NCBI RefSeq assembly: GCF_000373565.1
Contig: NZ_KB891810.1
Location: forward strand, 62,001-126,000
Direction: 5' to 3'
Origin: Streptomyces sp. HmicA12
Lineage (GTDB): Bacteria; Actinomycetota; Actinomycetes; Streptomycetales; Streptomycetaceae
Length of the DNA stretch: 64,000 bases
The position numbers and the translations under genes were made by a program. The notes under the pieces are model-generated. The model was not told where the DNA came from, ran no database searches, and saw only the letters and a program-made list of their open reading frames with translations. Of this stretch, positions 49,638 to 58,145 are shown one piece after another (position 1 is the first letter of the stretch; the number at the start of each line of letters is the position of its first letter).

Positions 49638-49740
49638 GGGGATACCGCCCTTCCTCAAGCTTCAGCCATTGTGCCGGGCGGCACTGACAACACCGACAAC
49701 ACCGGCGATCCGGGCCCGTACGCCGGGCCCGGCCGCCCGG

Positions 49741-52700
49741 CTACCGGCGGCGGCCGCCGCCCCGCTCGTCCTCGTCGTCCCGGCTGCCGAGCAGTTCGTC
49801 GGCGAGCGAGGGGAGGTCGTCCAGCGGAGTCTCCTCCGCCCAGTCGGAGCGGGGGCGGCGGCGCGGCCTGCCCTCCTCGTCGAGCTGCGGCAGTTCGGCG
49901 GTGCGGTCGGCCGAGCCGTCCGACGAAGGGCCGGGGGCGGCGGTCCGCTCGTCGCGGAAGTAGCCCGGCGGAAGCTTGCTCCCGGAGGCGTCCGACACCT
50001 GCGGCAGCACCGCGGTCTCGTCCGCGGCCCCGGCGGGCGGCTGCGGCAGCACCGCGGTCTCCTCGGCGTCCGAGGGCGCGGACGGCACGGACGGCACGGA
50101 CGGCGTGGACGGCACCGACGGCACGGACGGCACGGACGGCAGCACCGCCGTCTCGTCCGCCGCGCCGGCGCGCAGGTCCTCGGGCCGCACCATGGGCGTC
50201 GGGACGGTCGTCTCGTTGTCCGGCACGTCGTCCGGCAGCTCGTCCTTGCGGAGATCGGCCTTACGGGCATCGGCCTTGCGGAACTGCATCGTCCGGCCGG
50301 ACTCCGCCGCGGCCGCGCTCGCCTGGGCCGCGAGCCGTCGCGCCTCCTCGGCGCGCAGCAGCGCCTCCTCGGCCTTGCGCTGCTTCTCCAGGCGCCGCTC
50401 CTCGGCCTCGGCCCGGAGCCGCGCCTCCTCCTCGGCCTGCTTGCGGCGGCGCTCGTCCTCGACGGCGCGCGCCTTCTCCTCGGCGAGCAGCCGGACGCGC
50501 TCCTCCTCGGCCTTCTTCCGCGCCTCCTCGGCGCGCTGCCGGGCCTCCTCGGCCTGGCGCTCGGCCTCGATGCGCTGCGCCTCCTCCAGCTCGCGGCGCT
50601 TGCGCTCCTCCTCCTCGGCGCGCAGCTTGGCGAGCTGTTCCTGCCGCTCGCGCTCGACGCGCTCTTCCTCCGCCTTGCGGGCCGCCTCTTCCTCGGCCTT
50701 GCGGCGCGCCTCTTCCTCGGCGGCCTTCCTGGCCTCCTCCTGCGCCTTGATCTCGGCCTCGGAGAGCGGAAGCAGGACGTCGAGACGGTGCCGGATGACG
50801 GTGGAGACCGCCTCCGGCTCCTGTCCGGCGTCGACGACCAGGTAGCGGCCCGGGTCTCCGGCGGCGAGCGTCAGGAATCCGGAGCGCACGCGCGCGTGGA
50901 ACTCCATCGGCTCGGACTCGAGCCGGTCGGGCGCCTCGGTGAACCGCTCGCGGGCGGCCTCCGGGTCGACGTCGAGAAGGACCGTCAGGTGCGGTACGAG
51001 ACCGGTGGTGGCCCAGCGGTTGATGCGGGCGACCTCGACGGGCGACAGGTCGCGGCCGGCGCCCTGGTAGGCGACGGACGAGTCGATGTACCGGTCGGAG
51101 ATGACGACGGCGCCGCGCTCCAGGGCGGGACGCACGACGGTGTCGACGTGCTCGGCGCGGTCGGCCGCGTACAGGAGCGCCTCGGCGCGGTGGGACAGAC
51201 CGGCGCTCGACACGTCCAGCAGGATCGACCGGAGCCGCTTGCCGACCGGGGTCGCGCCCGGCTCGCGCGTGACGACGACCTCGTGGCCCTTGCCGCGGAT
51301 CCACTCGGCGAGCGCCTCGGCCTGGGTGGACTTGCCGGCGCCGTCGCCACCCTCCAGGGCGATGAAGAAGCCGGTCGTCGAGGGCGCCTGCGCCGGGTCG
51401 TGCCCGCCGAGCAGGGCGTCGCGCAGGTCGTGCCGCAGCGGTACGCCGCTGCGGTCGTCGGCCTTGGCGAGGACCAGCGCGGCGACGGGCAGCAGCAGCG
51501 CGCCCACCAGCATCAGCGTGAAAGCGGCGCCGCCGTGCGCGAAGACGAACTTGCCGTTCTCCAGGCGGTGCGGGCCGATCAGCGCGGCGATCAGCGGCGC
51601 GATCAGGGCGCCGAGCGCGATGGAGACCCGTACGACGGCCTGCAGGTGCTCCGTCGTCCGGGCCCTGCGGTACTCCTCGGCCTCCTGGTCGAGGAGCGTG
51701 TGCCCGACATTGGCGGCGACGCCCGCGGTGACACCGGCGATCGTGACGATCAGAACCACGCTCGTCACGTCGGGCACCAGCCCGGCGGCGAGCAGCGCGA
51801 TGCCGGTGAGCGCGATGGCCAGCGCGAGCAGGCGGCGGCGCGAGAGGGACGGCAGCACGGACGGCGCGGCCTTGATCCCGACCGCGGTGCCGCCGGTGAG
51901 GCCGAGCACGAGCAGCCCGAACGTGACCGGGCCGCCGTCCAGGTCCTTGGCCTGCAGCACGGACACGGCGACGGCGGCCGAGACGGCCCCCGCGACGGCG
52001 GCGCAGGCGAGGACGAGCAGCGGGATGGCTCCGGTACGGCCCTTGTCGACACCGCTGCCGGTCTTCGGCCGACGCAGCCCCTCCAGCGGCGACCGCGCGC
52101 GCGGCGTCTGCGTGCCGGGCAGTTCGAGGAAGAAGACGACGGACAGGGAGGCCGCGAACAGCCCGGCGCCCACGTACGACGACAGCGCCGCCTGGTGCAG
52201 CGCGAACCAGTCCACGCCCGCACCGATCAGGTTCTGTACGAGGCTGACGACCACGAGGGCCGCGGCCGCCAGCGGCACGGCGACGAAGGTCGTGCGCAGC
52301 GAGAGGCGCCGCAGCGCGTCCATGTGGTCCGGCAGCGGCCGCACGGCCGCGCCCTCCAGCGGCGGCGCGGGCAGCAGCGCGGGCGCCGCGCTCTCCTTGG
52401 CGACCGTCCAGAACCGCTCGGCGACCCCGGCCACGAAGGCGGTGACGAGGATCATCGCGAGGGCGTTGTCCGGCGTCCAGTCGATCCACAGCGGGGCGAC
52501 GATCAGCAGCGCGGCGCGCAGACCGTCGGCGCCGAGCATGGTCCAGCGCCGGTCGAGCGGGCCGCCGGGGGTGGTCAGTGACGTGAGCGGCCCGAGCAGC
52601 ACCGCCCCGAACAGCAGCGTGGACAGGACCCGCGCCCCGAAGACAGCGGTGACGGCGAGCGCCACGCCCCGGTACCCGGCACCGAACGACCCCTCGGAAA

Positions 52701-52896
52701 TGGCCGCCTGGAGCGCGAGCACCACGAGCACAAGCAGCCCGAGTACATCACCGACCCCGCCGACGAGCTGCGCGGACCACAGTCGCTTCAACTGAGGTAC
52801 GCGCAGGAGAGCGCGCACCGCACGCTCTCGGGAGTCCGCTACCAGGGCGTCGTCTGGGGCCGTGTGGGGGGCCGTTGGCTGCTCGGCACGGGTCAT
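49741..52896 (-). CDS. tmk: Thymidylate kinase fused to an MFS-like membrane domain and a coiled-coil tail
   Basis: A 1051-residue fusion. Residues ~40-490 contain about 12 membrane segments of MFS type. The dTMP kinase domain starts at F510, with P-loop GGDGAGKST at 516-524, the TREPG motif near 543, and DRYIDSSVAYQGAGR near 600. From ~710 to ~865 is a long charged coiled coil (EEARRKAEEEAARKAEEERV). The rest is disordered, with a PSVPSVPSVPSTP repeat near 910. The kinase makes dTDP from dTMP and is essential. The same fusion is known in other Streptomyces; why a kinase needs this membrane domain is unexplained. Confidence 0.93.
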   Translation of the reverse strand: MTRAEQPTAPHTAPDDALVADSRERAVRALLRVPQLKRLWSAQLVGGVGDVLGLLVLVVLALQAAISEGSFGAGYRGVALAVTAVFGARVLSTLLFGAVLLGPLTSLTTPGGPLDRRWTMLGADGLRAALLIVAPLWIDWTPDNALAMILVTAFVAGVAERFWTVAKESAAPALLPAPPLEGAAVRPLPDHMDALRRLSLRTTFVAVPLAAAALVVVSLVQNLIGAGVDWFALHQAALSSYVGAGLFAASLSVVFFLELPGTQTPRARSPLEGLRRPKTGSGVDKGRTGAIPLLVLACAAVAGAVSAAVAVSVLQAKDLDGGPVTFGLLVLGLTGGTAVGIKAAPSVLPSLSRRRLLALAIALTGIALLAAGLVPDVTSVVLIVTIAGVTAGVAANVGHTLLDQEAEEYRRARTTEHLQAVVRVSIALGALIAPLIAALIGPHRLENGKFVFAHGGAAFTLMLVGALLLPVAALVLAKADDRSGVPLRHDLRDALLGGHDPAQAPSTTGFFIALEGGDGAGKSTQAEALAEWIRGKGHEVVVTREPGATPVGKRLRSILLDVSSAGLSHRAEALLYAADRAEHVDTVVRPALERGAVVISDRYIDSSVAYQGAGRDLSPVEVARINRWATTGLVPHLTVLLDVDPEAARERFTEAPDRLESEPMEFHARVRSGFLTLAAGDPGRYLVVDAGQEPEAVSTVIRHRLDVLLPLSEAEIKAQEEARKAAEEEARRKAEEEAARKAEEERVERERQEQLAKLRAEEEERKRRELEEAQRIEAERQAEEARQRAEEARKKAEEERVRLLAEEKARAVEDERRRKQAEEEARLRAEAEERRLEKQRKAEEALLRAEEARRLAAQASAAAAESGRTMQFRKADARKADLRKDELPDDVPDNETTVPTPMVRPEDLRAGAADETAVLPSVPSVPSVPSTPSVPSVPSAPSDAEETAVLPQPPAGAADETAVLPQVSDASGSKLPPGYFRDERTAAPGPSSDGSADRTAELPQLDEEGRPRRRPRSDWAEETPLDDLPSLADELLGSRDDEDERGGGRRR

Positions 52897-52951
52897 TCGT
52901 CCAGCCTATCGGGCGACACCGACACCACGAGGGGCCGCCCGAACAAACAAC

Positions 52952-52979
52952 CGCCCCCGGGGAGTGATCCCCGGGGGCG
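52952..52979 (-). terminator. Terminator after topA
   Basis: A perfect 12-bp stem (CGCCCCCGGGGA, 52952-52963, with 52968-52979) with a four-base loop. On the minus strand it is followed by the T-rich GTTGTTTGTT. It lies between the topA stop and the tmk start, so tmk has its own promoter. Confidence 0.88.
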
Positions 52980-53044
52980 TCCGTCCGGATAAGTCCGACC
53001 GTCACATGTCCGGCCGGTGCCGCTCGGTCGTGTCCGCAGAGTCC

Positions 53045-55885
53045 CTACTCGGCCGGAGCGGCCTTCTTGGCGGGGGCCTTCTTGGCCGCGGCGGTCGTCG
53101 TCTTCTTGGCGGTGGTCTTCTTCGCCGCCGTCTTCTTCGCCGTGGTCGTCTTCTTGGCCGCCGTCTTCTTGGCGGGTGCCTTCTTCGCGGCCTTCTTGGC
53201 GGTCTTCTTCGCCGGACCCTTGGCCCGCTTCTCCGCCAGCAGCTCGTAGCCGCGCTCCGGCGTGATGTCCTCGACGGAGTCCGACGCCCGCAGCGTGGCG
53301 TTCGTCTCGCCGTCGGTGACGTACGCCCCGAAGCGCCCGTCCTTCACGACGACCGGCTTCTCGCTGACCGGGTCGGTGCCCAGCTCCTTCAGCGGCGGCT
53401 TGGCGGCCGCGCGCCCGCGCTGCTTGGGCTGGGAGTAGATCTCCAGGGCCTCTTCGAGGGTGATCGTGAAGAGCTGCTCCTCGGCCGTCAGCGACCGGGA
53501 GTCCGTGCCCTTCTTCAGGTACGGCCCGTAGCGCCCGTTCTGCGCGGTGATCTCGACGCCCTCGGCGTCGGCGCCCACCACGCGCGGGAGCGACATCAGC
53601 TTCAGGGCGTCGTCCAGGGTCACCGTGTCCAATGTCATGGACTTGAAGAGCGAGGCGGTGCGCGGCTTGACCGCGTTCTTGCCGGTCTTCGGGGTGCCCT
53701 CGGGGAGCACCTCGGTGACGTAGGGCCCGTAACGGCCGTCCTTGGCGATGATCTGGTTCCCGGAGTGCGGGTCGGTGCCCAGCTCGAAGTCGCCGCTCGG
53801 CTTGGCGAGCAGTTCCTCGGCGTACTCGACCGAGAGCTCGTCGGGGGCGAGGTCCTCGGGGACGTCCGCGCGCTGGTGGTTCTCGGAGTCGCGCTCACCG
53901 CGCTCGACGTAGGGGCCGTAGCGCCCGACGCGCAGCACGATGTCGCTGCCGACCGGGAAGGACGAGACCTCGCGGGCGTCGATCGCGCCCAGGTCGGTCA
54001 CGAGTTCCTTGAGGCCGCCGAGGTGGTCGCCGTCCCCGTTGCCCGCGTCGGCCGCGCCGCCGGAGGCCGGGGTGCCGTCGCTCTCACCGAAGTAGAAGCG
54101 CTTCAGCCACGGCACGGCCTGGGCCTCACCGCGCGCGATGCGGTCGAGGTCGTCCTCCATCTTGGCGGTGAAGTCGTAGTCGACGAGCCGGCCGAAGTGC
54201 TTCTCCAGCAGGTTGACGACGGCGAACGACAAGAAGGAGGGCACGAGAGCCGTCCCCTTCTTGAAGACGTACCCGCGGTCGAGGATCGTGCCGATGATCG
54301 ACGCGTACGTCGACGGGCGGCCGATCTCGCGCTCTTCCAGCTCCTTGACCAGCGAGGCCTCGGTGTAACGGGCCGGGGGCTTGGTCGCGTGGCCGTCGAC
54401 CGTGATCTCCTCGGCCGACAGCGCGTCACCCTCGGTGACCTGCGGCAGCCGGCGCTCGCGGTCGTCCAGCTCCGCGTTCGGGTCGTCGGCGCCCTCGACG
54501 TAGGCCTTCAGGAATCCGTGGAACGTGATCGTCTTGCCGGACGCGCTGAACTCGGCGTCCCGGCCGTCGCTCGACCTACCGGCGATCTTGACGGTGACGC
54601 TGTTGCCGACCGCGTCCTTCATCTGAGAGGCGACGGTCCGCTTCCAGATCAGCTCGTAGAGGCGGAACTGGTCGCCGCTCAGGCCGGTCTCGGCGGGCGT
54701 GCGGAAGCGGTCGCCCGAGGGACGGATCGCCTCGTGCGCCTCCTGCGCGTTCTTCACCTTGCCCGCGTACGTACGCGGCTTGTCCGGCAGGTAGTCCGAC
54801 CCGTACAACTGCGTGACCTGGGCCCGGGCGGCGGAGACCGCCGTGTCCGACAGGGTCGTGGAGTCCGTACGCATATAGGTGATGAAGCCGTTCTCGTACA
54901 GCTTCTGGGCCACCTGCATGGTCGCCTTGGCGCCGAAGCCCAGCTTGCGCGAGGCCTCCTGCTGCATCGTCGTCGTACGGAAGGGCGCGTACGGCGAACG
55001 GCGGTACGGCTTCGACTCGACGGAGCGCACGGCGAACGACGTGTCCTGGAGGGCGGCGGCGAGCGCTCGCGCGTTCGCCTCGTCCAGGTGCAGCGTGTTC
55101 GCCGAGTTGCCGCCCTTGATCTGGCCGAGCGAGTCGAAGTCGCGGCCCTGCGCGATGCGCTTGCCGTCGACCGCGGACAGGCGGGCGACCAGGGAGGACG
55201 GGTCGGAGGGATCACCAGCGCGGCCCGTCGCGAACGTGCCCGTCAGGTCCCAGTACTCGGCGGAGCGGAAGGCGATGCGCTCGCGCTCCCGCTCGACGAC
55301 GAGGCGGGTGGCCACCGACTGGACGCGGCCCGCCGACAGGCGCGGCATGACCTTCTTCCACAGGACCGGCGAGACCTCGTAGCCGTAGAGACGGTCGAGG
55401 ATGCGGCGGGTCTCCTGGGCGTCGACCATGCGCGTGTTCAGCTCGCGCGGGTTGGCGACGGCGGCGCGGATCGCGTCCTTGGTGATCTCGTGGAAGACCA
55501 TCCGGTGGACGGGAACCTTGGGCTTCAGGACCTCCAGGAGGTGCCACGCGATGGCCTCGCCCTCGCGGTCCTCATCGGTGGCGAGGAAGAGCTCGTCGGA
55601 ATCCTTCAGGAGGTCCTTGAGCTTCTTGACCTGCGCCTTCTTGTCGCTGTTGACGACATAGATGGGCTGGAAGTCGTGCTCGACGTCGACGCCGAGCCGG
55701 CGCACCTCGCCGGTGTACTTCTCGGGGACCTCGGCCGCGCCGTTGGGGAGGTCGCGGATGTGCCCGACGCTCGCTTCGACGACGTACCCAGGGCCGAGAT
55801 AGCCCTTGATCGTCTTCGCCTTGGCGGGCGACTCGACGATGACGAGTCGGCGGCCGCCCTGTGCGGTCTCGCTGGTCGGGGACAA
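53045..55885 (-). CDS. topA: DNA topoisomerase I TopA
   Basis: Relaxes negative supercoils and is essential. The preferred start is TTG 55885 (LSPTSETAQGGRRLVIVESPAKAKTIKG), preceded by GGAGAG, giving 946 residues, near the size of other Streptomyces TopA. Toprim residues are in VIVESPAK and ATDEDREGEA; the catalytic Tyr337 is in ITYMRTDS. Repeated GRYGPYV-type C-terminal modules follow (about 580-860). The tail of ~60 residues is a Lys/Ala repeat (KKTAAKKT), which in actinomycetes raises processivity. The open frame extends upstream but without family similarity. Confidence 0.95.
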   Translation of the reverse strand: MSPTSETAQGGRRLVIVESPAKAKTIKGYLGPGYVVEASVGHIRDLPNGAAEVPEKYTGEVRRLGVDVEHDFQPIYVVNSDKKAQVKKLKDLLKDSDELFLATDEDREGEAIAWHLLEVLKPKVPVHRMVFHEITKDAIRAAVANPRELNTRMVDAQETRRILDRLYGYEVSPVLWKKVMPRLSAGRVQSVATRLVVERERERIAFRSAEYWDLTGTFATGRAGDPSDPSSLVARLSAVDGKRIAQGRDFDSLGQIKGGNSANTLHLDEANARALAAALQDTSFAVRSVESKPYRRSPYAPFRTTTMQQEASRKLGFGAKATMQVAQKLYENGFITYMRTDSTTLSDTAVSAARAQVTQLYGSDYLPDKPRTYAGKVKNAQEAHEAIRPSGDRFRTPAETGLSGDQFRLYELIWKRTVASQMKDAVGNSVTVKIAGRSSDGRDAEFSASGKTITFHGFLKAYVEGADDPNAELDDRERRLPQVTEGDALSAEEITVDGHATKPPARYTEASLVKELEEREIGRPSTYASIIGTILDRGYVFKKGTALVPSFLSFAVVNLLEKHFGRLVDYDFTAKMEDDLDRIARGEAQAVPWLKRFYFGESDGTPASGGAADAGNGDGDHLGGLKELVTDLGAIDAREVSSFPVGSDIVLRVGRYGPYVERGERDSENHQRADVPEDLAPDELSVEYAEELLAKPSGDFELGTDPHSGNQIIAKDGRYGPYVTEVLPEGTPKTGKNAVKPRTASLFKSMTLDTVTLDDALKLMSLPRVVGADAEGVEITAQNGRYGPYLKKGTDSRSLTAEEQLFTITLEEALEIYSQPKQRGRAAAKPPLKELGTDPVSEKPVVVKDGRFGAYVTDGETNATLRASDSVEDITPERGYELLAEKRAKGPAKKTAKKAAKKAPAKKTAAKKTTTAKKTAAKKTTAKKTTTAAAKKAPAKKAAPAE

Positions 55886-56294
55886 CTTCGCTCTTCTCTC
55901 CGGTCGACGGTCAGGAGCCGTTCTGATGGCTTGCTCCCGGCGGGATGGTGCCGTTGGCACGGCACTGCTGCGGAGTGTGACGGTACCTCCCGCCGGTGTG
56001 TCAAACGGGAAAAGCACGCAGCAGCCACTCGGAACGGTAACCCGACTCCTCGTGATCCTGCCCCCGGACCGGGGAGCGGACGCCTCGACTCCGGGTACCC
56101 ACGCCTTCACTGTGTGTGCCATGTTCCTGTCCCGGGAGTCCCGCGAACGTCCCGGTCCCGCCGCGATCGGAGGGCTCCTGGCCGCCCTCACTCCCCGTAC
56201 TTACCCGCTCCTGACAAGATGGACGGACGGCTGGGGGAGCCCTTGGGAGCCTCCGGCTCCGTCCCCGACACGTCCCGACCGCTGGAGCGTCCCG
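55886..56294. other. Divergent promoter region of topA and the TM2 gene
   Basis: 409 bp with no supported gene. A TTGACA hexamer lies on the minus strand at 56004-55999, upstream of topA; no good -10 at 17 bp is seen. A GTGCCG/CGGCAC hairpin is near 55947-55964. In S. coelicolor the topA promoter responds to supercoiling. Confidence 0.4.
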
Positions 56295-56786
56295 ATGTCC
56301 GACAGCAACCCCTACGGCCCGCCCCCGCAGGACAAGCCGGGCCAGAACCCCTACGGCCAGCCCCCGCAGACCCCGCCGGGCCAGCCCGCGTACGGCTACC
56401 CGCAGCAGGACGCGCCCCAGCCCGGCTACGGCTACCCCCAGCAGGGCGCACAGCCCGGATACGGGTACCCGGGCGGCGGCCAGCCCGGCGCCGGCTACCC
56501 GCCTCCGCAGCAGCCCGGCATGGCCATGGGCTACGACCCGAACGCGCCCTACGGCTACGACCCGTACGGCCGCCCGTACTCGGACAAGTCGAAGATCGTC
56601 GCGGGGGTGCTCCAGCTGTTCCTGGGCGGCTTCGGCGTCGGCCGCTTCTACATCGGCAACGTCGGCATCGGCCTCGCCCAGCTCTTCACCTGCGGCGGCC
56701 TCGGCATCTGGGCCCTGATCGACGGCATCATCCTGCTGACCAGCAGCAACACCACGGACTCGAACGGCCGTGTCCTTCGCGGCTGA
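56295..56786 (+). CDS. TM2 domain protein with Pro/Gly/Tyr-rich N-terminus
   Basis: A 163-residue protein, with GGAG seven bases before ATG 56295. The first ~90 residues are low-complexity repeats of the type GYGYPQQ and NPYGQPP. The TM2 domain follows (about 95-150): two membrane segments joined by a short turn with GGFGVGRFYIGNVG. It ends in NGRVLRG. It overlaps the DUF2752 gene and has a second copy at 57414-57704. Function unknown. Confidence 0.9.
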   Translation: MSDSNPYGPPPQDKPGQNPYGQPPQTPPGQPAYGYPQQDAPQPGYGYPQQGAQPGYGYPGGGQPGAGYPPPQQPGMAMGYDPNAPYGYDPYGRPYSDKSKIVAGVLQLFLGGFGVGRFYIGNVGIGLAQLFTCGGLGIWALIDGIILLTSSNTTDSNGRVLRG

Positions 56787-57186
56787 CGGCCTGAACCGGG
56801 CCCGCGCACTGTGGCGGCACCCGGCGGCGGCACCCGCGGGGGTGCTCGCCGCGGGGGCCGTCGGCGCGCTCTATCTGTACGGCACCGACCCGCACGAGCC
56901 GGGGCACTGGCTGCCCCGCTGCCCGTTCCAGTGGGCCACCGGACTGCTGTGCCCGGCGTGCGGCGGCACCCGCATGGTCTACGACTTGATGCACGGCCAG
57001 TTCACCGCGGCCTGGCACGACAACCGGGTCCTGCTGCTCGCGGCCCCGTTCGCCCTTGCCCTGCTGGGGCGTTGGGCCTACGAGGGGCTGCGCGGGCGCC
57101 GCTGGCGGCCACGCGTATCCGCTCGCGGCCAGGCCGCGATCCTGGTCGTAGCGCTCCTCTGGACCGTGCTGCGCAACGTGTCCTGA
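56770..57186 (+). CDS. DUF2752 membrane protein
   Basis: A 138-residue protein whose GTG start lies within the last codons of the TM2 gene (17-bp overlap). The DUF2752 hallmark CPACGGTRMVYDLMHG follows a Cys in RCPFQWATGLLC. Three membrane segments are likely (about 22-40, 78-95 and 118-133). Function unknown; overlap suggests coupling with TM2. Confidence 0.88.
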   Translation: MSFAADGLNRARALWRHPAAAPAGVLAAGAVGALYLYGTDPHEPGHWLPRCPFQWATGLLCPACGGTRMVYDLMHGQFTAAWHDNRVLLLAAPFALALLGRWAYEGLRGRRWRPRVSARGQAAILVVALLWTVLRNVS

Positions 57187-57413
57187 CGCCGCGTCACAGA
57201 AGGCCGCTGCGGCCTCACGCGCACCGGACAACACTCAGGTCACAAACCCGCCACGAATCCCCTGGACTTGGTCAAGCACGGCCCAAGTGCCTCTAAATTT
57301 AAGCGTTCCGAGGCATTCGCACCGTCCCCACGCGTCGCATCCGCCTCACTCACCATCCGCTCTGGAGCACGGTCCGCCCGTGCCTCTTGTGTTGTCCCCG
57401 AGGAGCATCGCGC

Positions 57414-57704
57414 ATGTCCTACGCCGCTCAGCCCGGCCAGCCCGGCCAGCCCGACCCCAACGCCCCCTACGGCTACGACCCGCAGGGCCGCCCGTACTCC
57501 GACAAGTCCAAGATCGTCGCGGGCGTGCTCCAGCTCTTCCTGGGCGGCCTGGGCATCGGCCGCTTCTACGTCGGCAGCGTCGGCGTCGGCGTCGCTCAGC
57601 TGCTCACTTGCGGTGGCCTCGGCATCTGGGCCCTGGTCGACGCGATCCTGTTCTTCACGAGCAACGACCGCACCGACAAGGAAGGCCGCGTGCTGCGCGG
57701 CTGA
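57414..57704 (+). CDS. TM2 domain protein, second copy
   Basis: A 96-residue paralogue of the TM2 gene just upstream, with GAGGAG before the ATG. The N-terminal tail is short (QPGQPGQPDPNAPYGYD). The TM2 core has LQLFLGGLGIGRFYVGSVG, and it ends in EGRVLRG like its neighbour. The two cores are about 70-75% identical by eye, pointing to tandem duplication around DUF2752. Confidence 0.9.
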   Translation: MSYAAQPGQPGQPDPNAPYGYDPQGRPYSDKSKIVAGVLQLFLGGLGIGRFYVGSVGVGVAQLLTCGGLGIWALVDAILFFTSNDRTDKEGRVLRG

Positions 57705-57717
57705 CGCCCACACACAT

Positions 57718-57755
57718 GACGAAGCCCGCCCCACAGTTGTGGGGCGGGCTTCGTC
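57718..57755 (+). terminator. Strong hairpin terminator after TM2 copy 2
   Basis: A perfect 18-bp stem (GACGAAGCCCGCCCCACA, 57718-57735, with 57738-57755) with a two-base loop. No T-run. It can serve both the plus-strand TM2 gene and the convergent small minus-strand gene. Confidence 0.85.
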
Positions 57756-57789
57756 GTACGTACGCGATCGAACACTCACGTACGCGATC

Positions 57790-57987
57790 TCACACCTGGC
57801 CGAAACACCACACCGCGAGCCCGAGCGACACCACCCCCGCCGCCCCGGTGAGCACCGCGGCGGTCACCGGATGCGCGGCGTCCATCACCGGCTGCCGGTG
57901 CAGGGTGCGTGCCCCGGTCCATGCCACGAGGCCCACTCCGAACAGCGCGAACACCGTGCCCGCGAAGAGCGCGGGGGTACTCTCCAT
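57790..57987 (-). CDS. Small two-segment membrane protein
   Basis: A 65-residue protein; GGGGAGG lies seven bases before the ATG. Membrane segments lie at about 6-24 and 42-61, with a loop containing RTLHRQPVMDAAHP. No family recognised. It faces the TM2 genes. Confidence 0.7.
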   Translation of the reverse strand: MESTPALFAGTVFALFGVGLVAWTGARTLHRQPVMDAAHPVTAAVLTGAAGVVSLGLAVWCFGQV

Positions 57988-58145
57988 CGCTTCGCCTCCC
58001 CGATCCCGATCACTGCCGGGGATCCGGATCCCCCGATCCCGGACCCCCGGCCCCTCTGGCACCGGTCGCGGTACCCAGGCGGCAGAGGCTGACAGGCGTG
58101 GGCCAACCCCGGGTGAACTCCCGTACAGCGGAGGGCGAAGAGCGG

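Noticed and set aside
49990..50160. Assembly error suggested by the PSV repeat in the tmk tail
   Set aside because: The frame stays open through it and low-complexity tails are expected after the coiled coil.
49636..52581. Plus-strand open frame of 981 codons across tmk
   Set aside because: Mirror of the tmk coiled coil and membrane domain; no start signal or family.
52862..56794. Plus-strand open frame of 1310 codons across topA
   Set aside because: Antisense to topA, with low-complexity Arg/Gly/Val translation and no domain.
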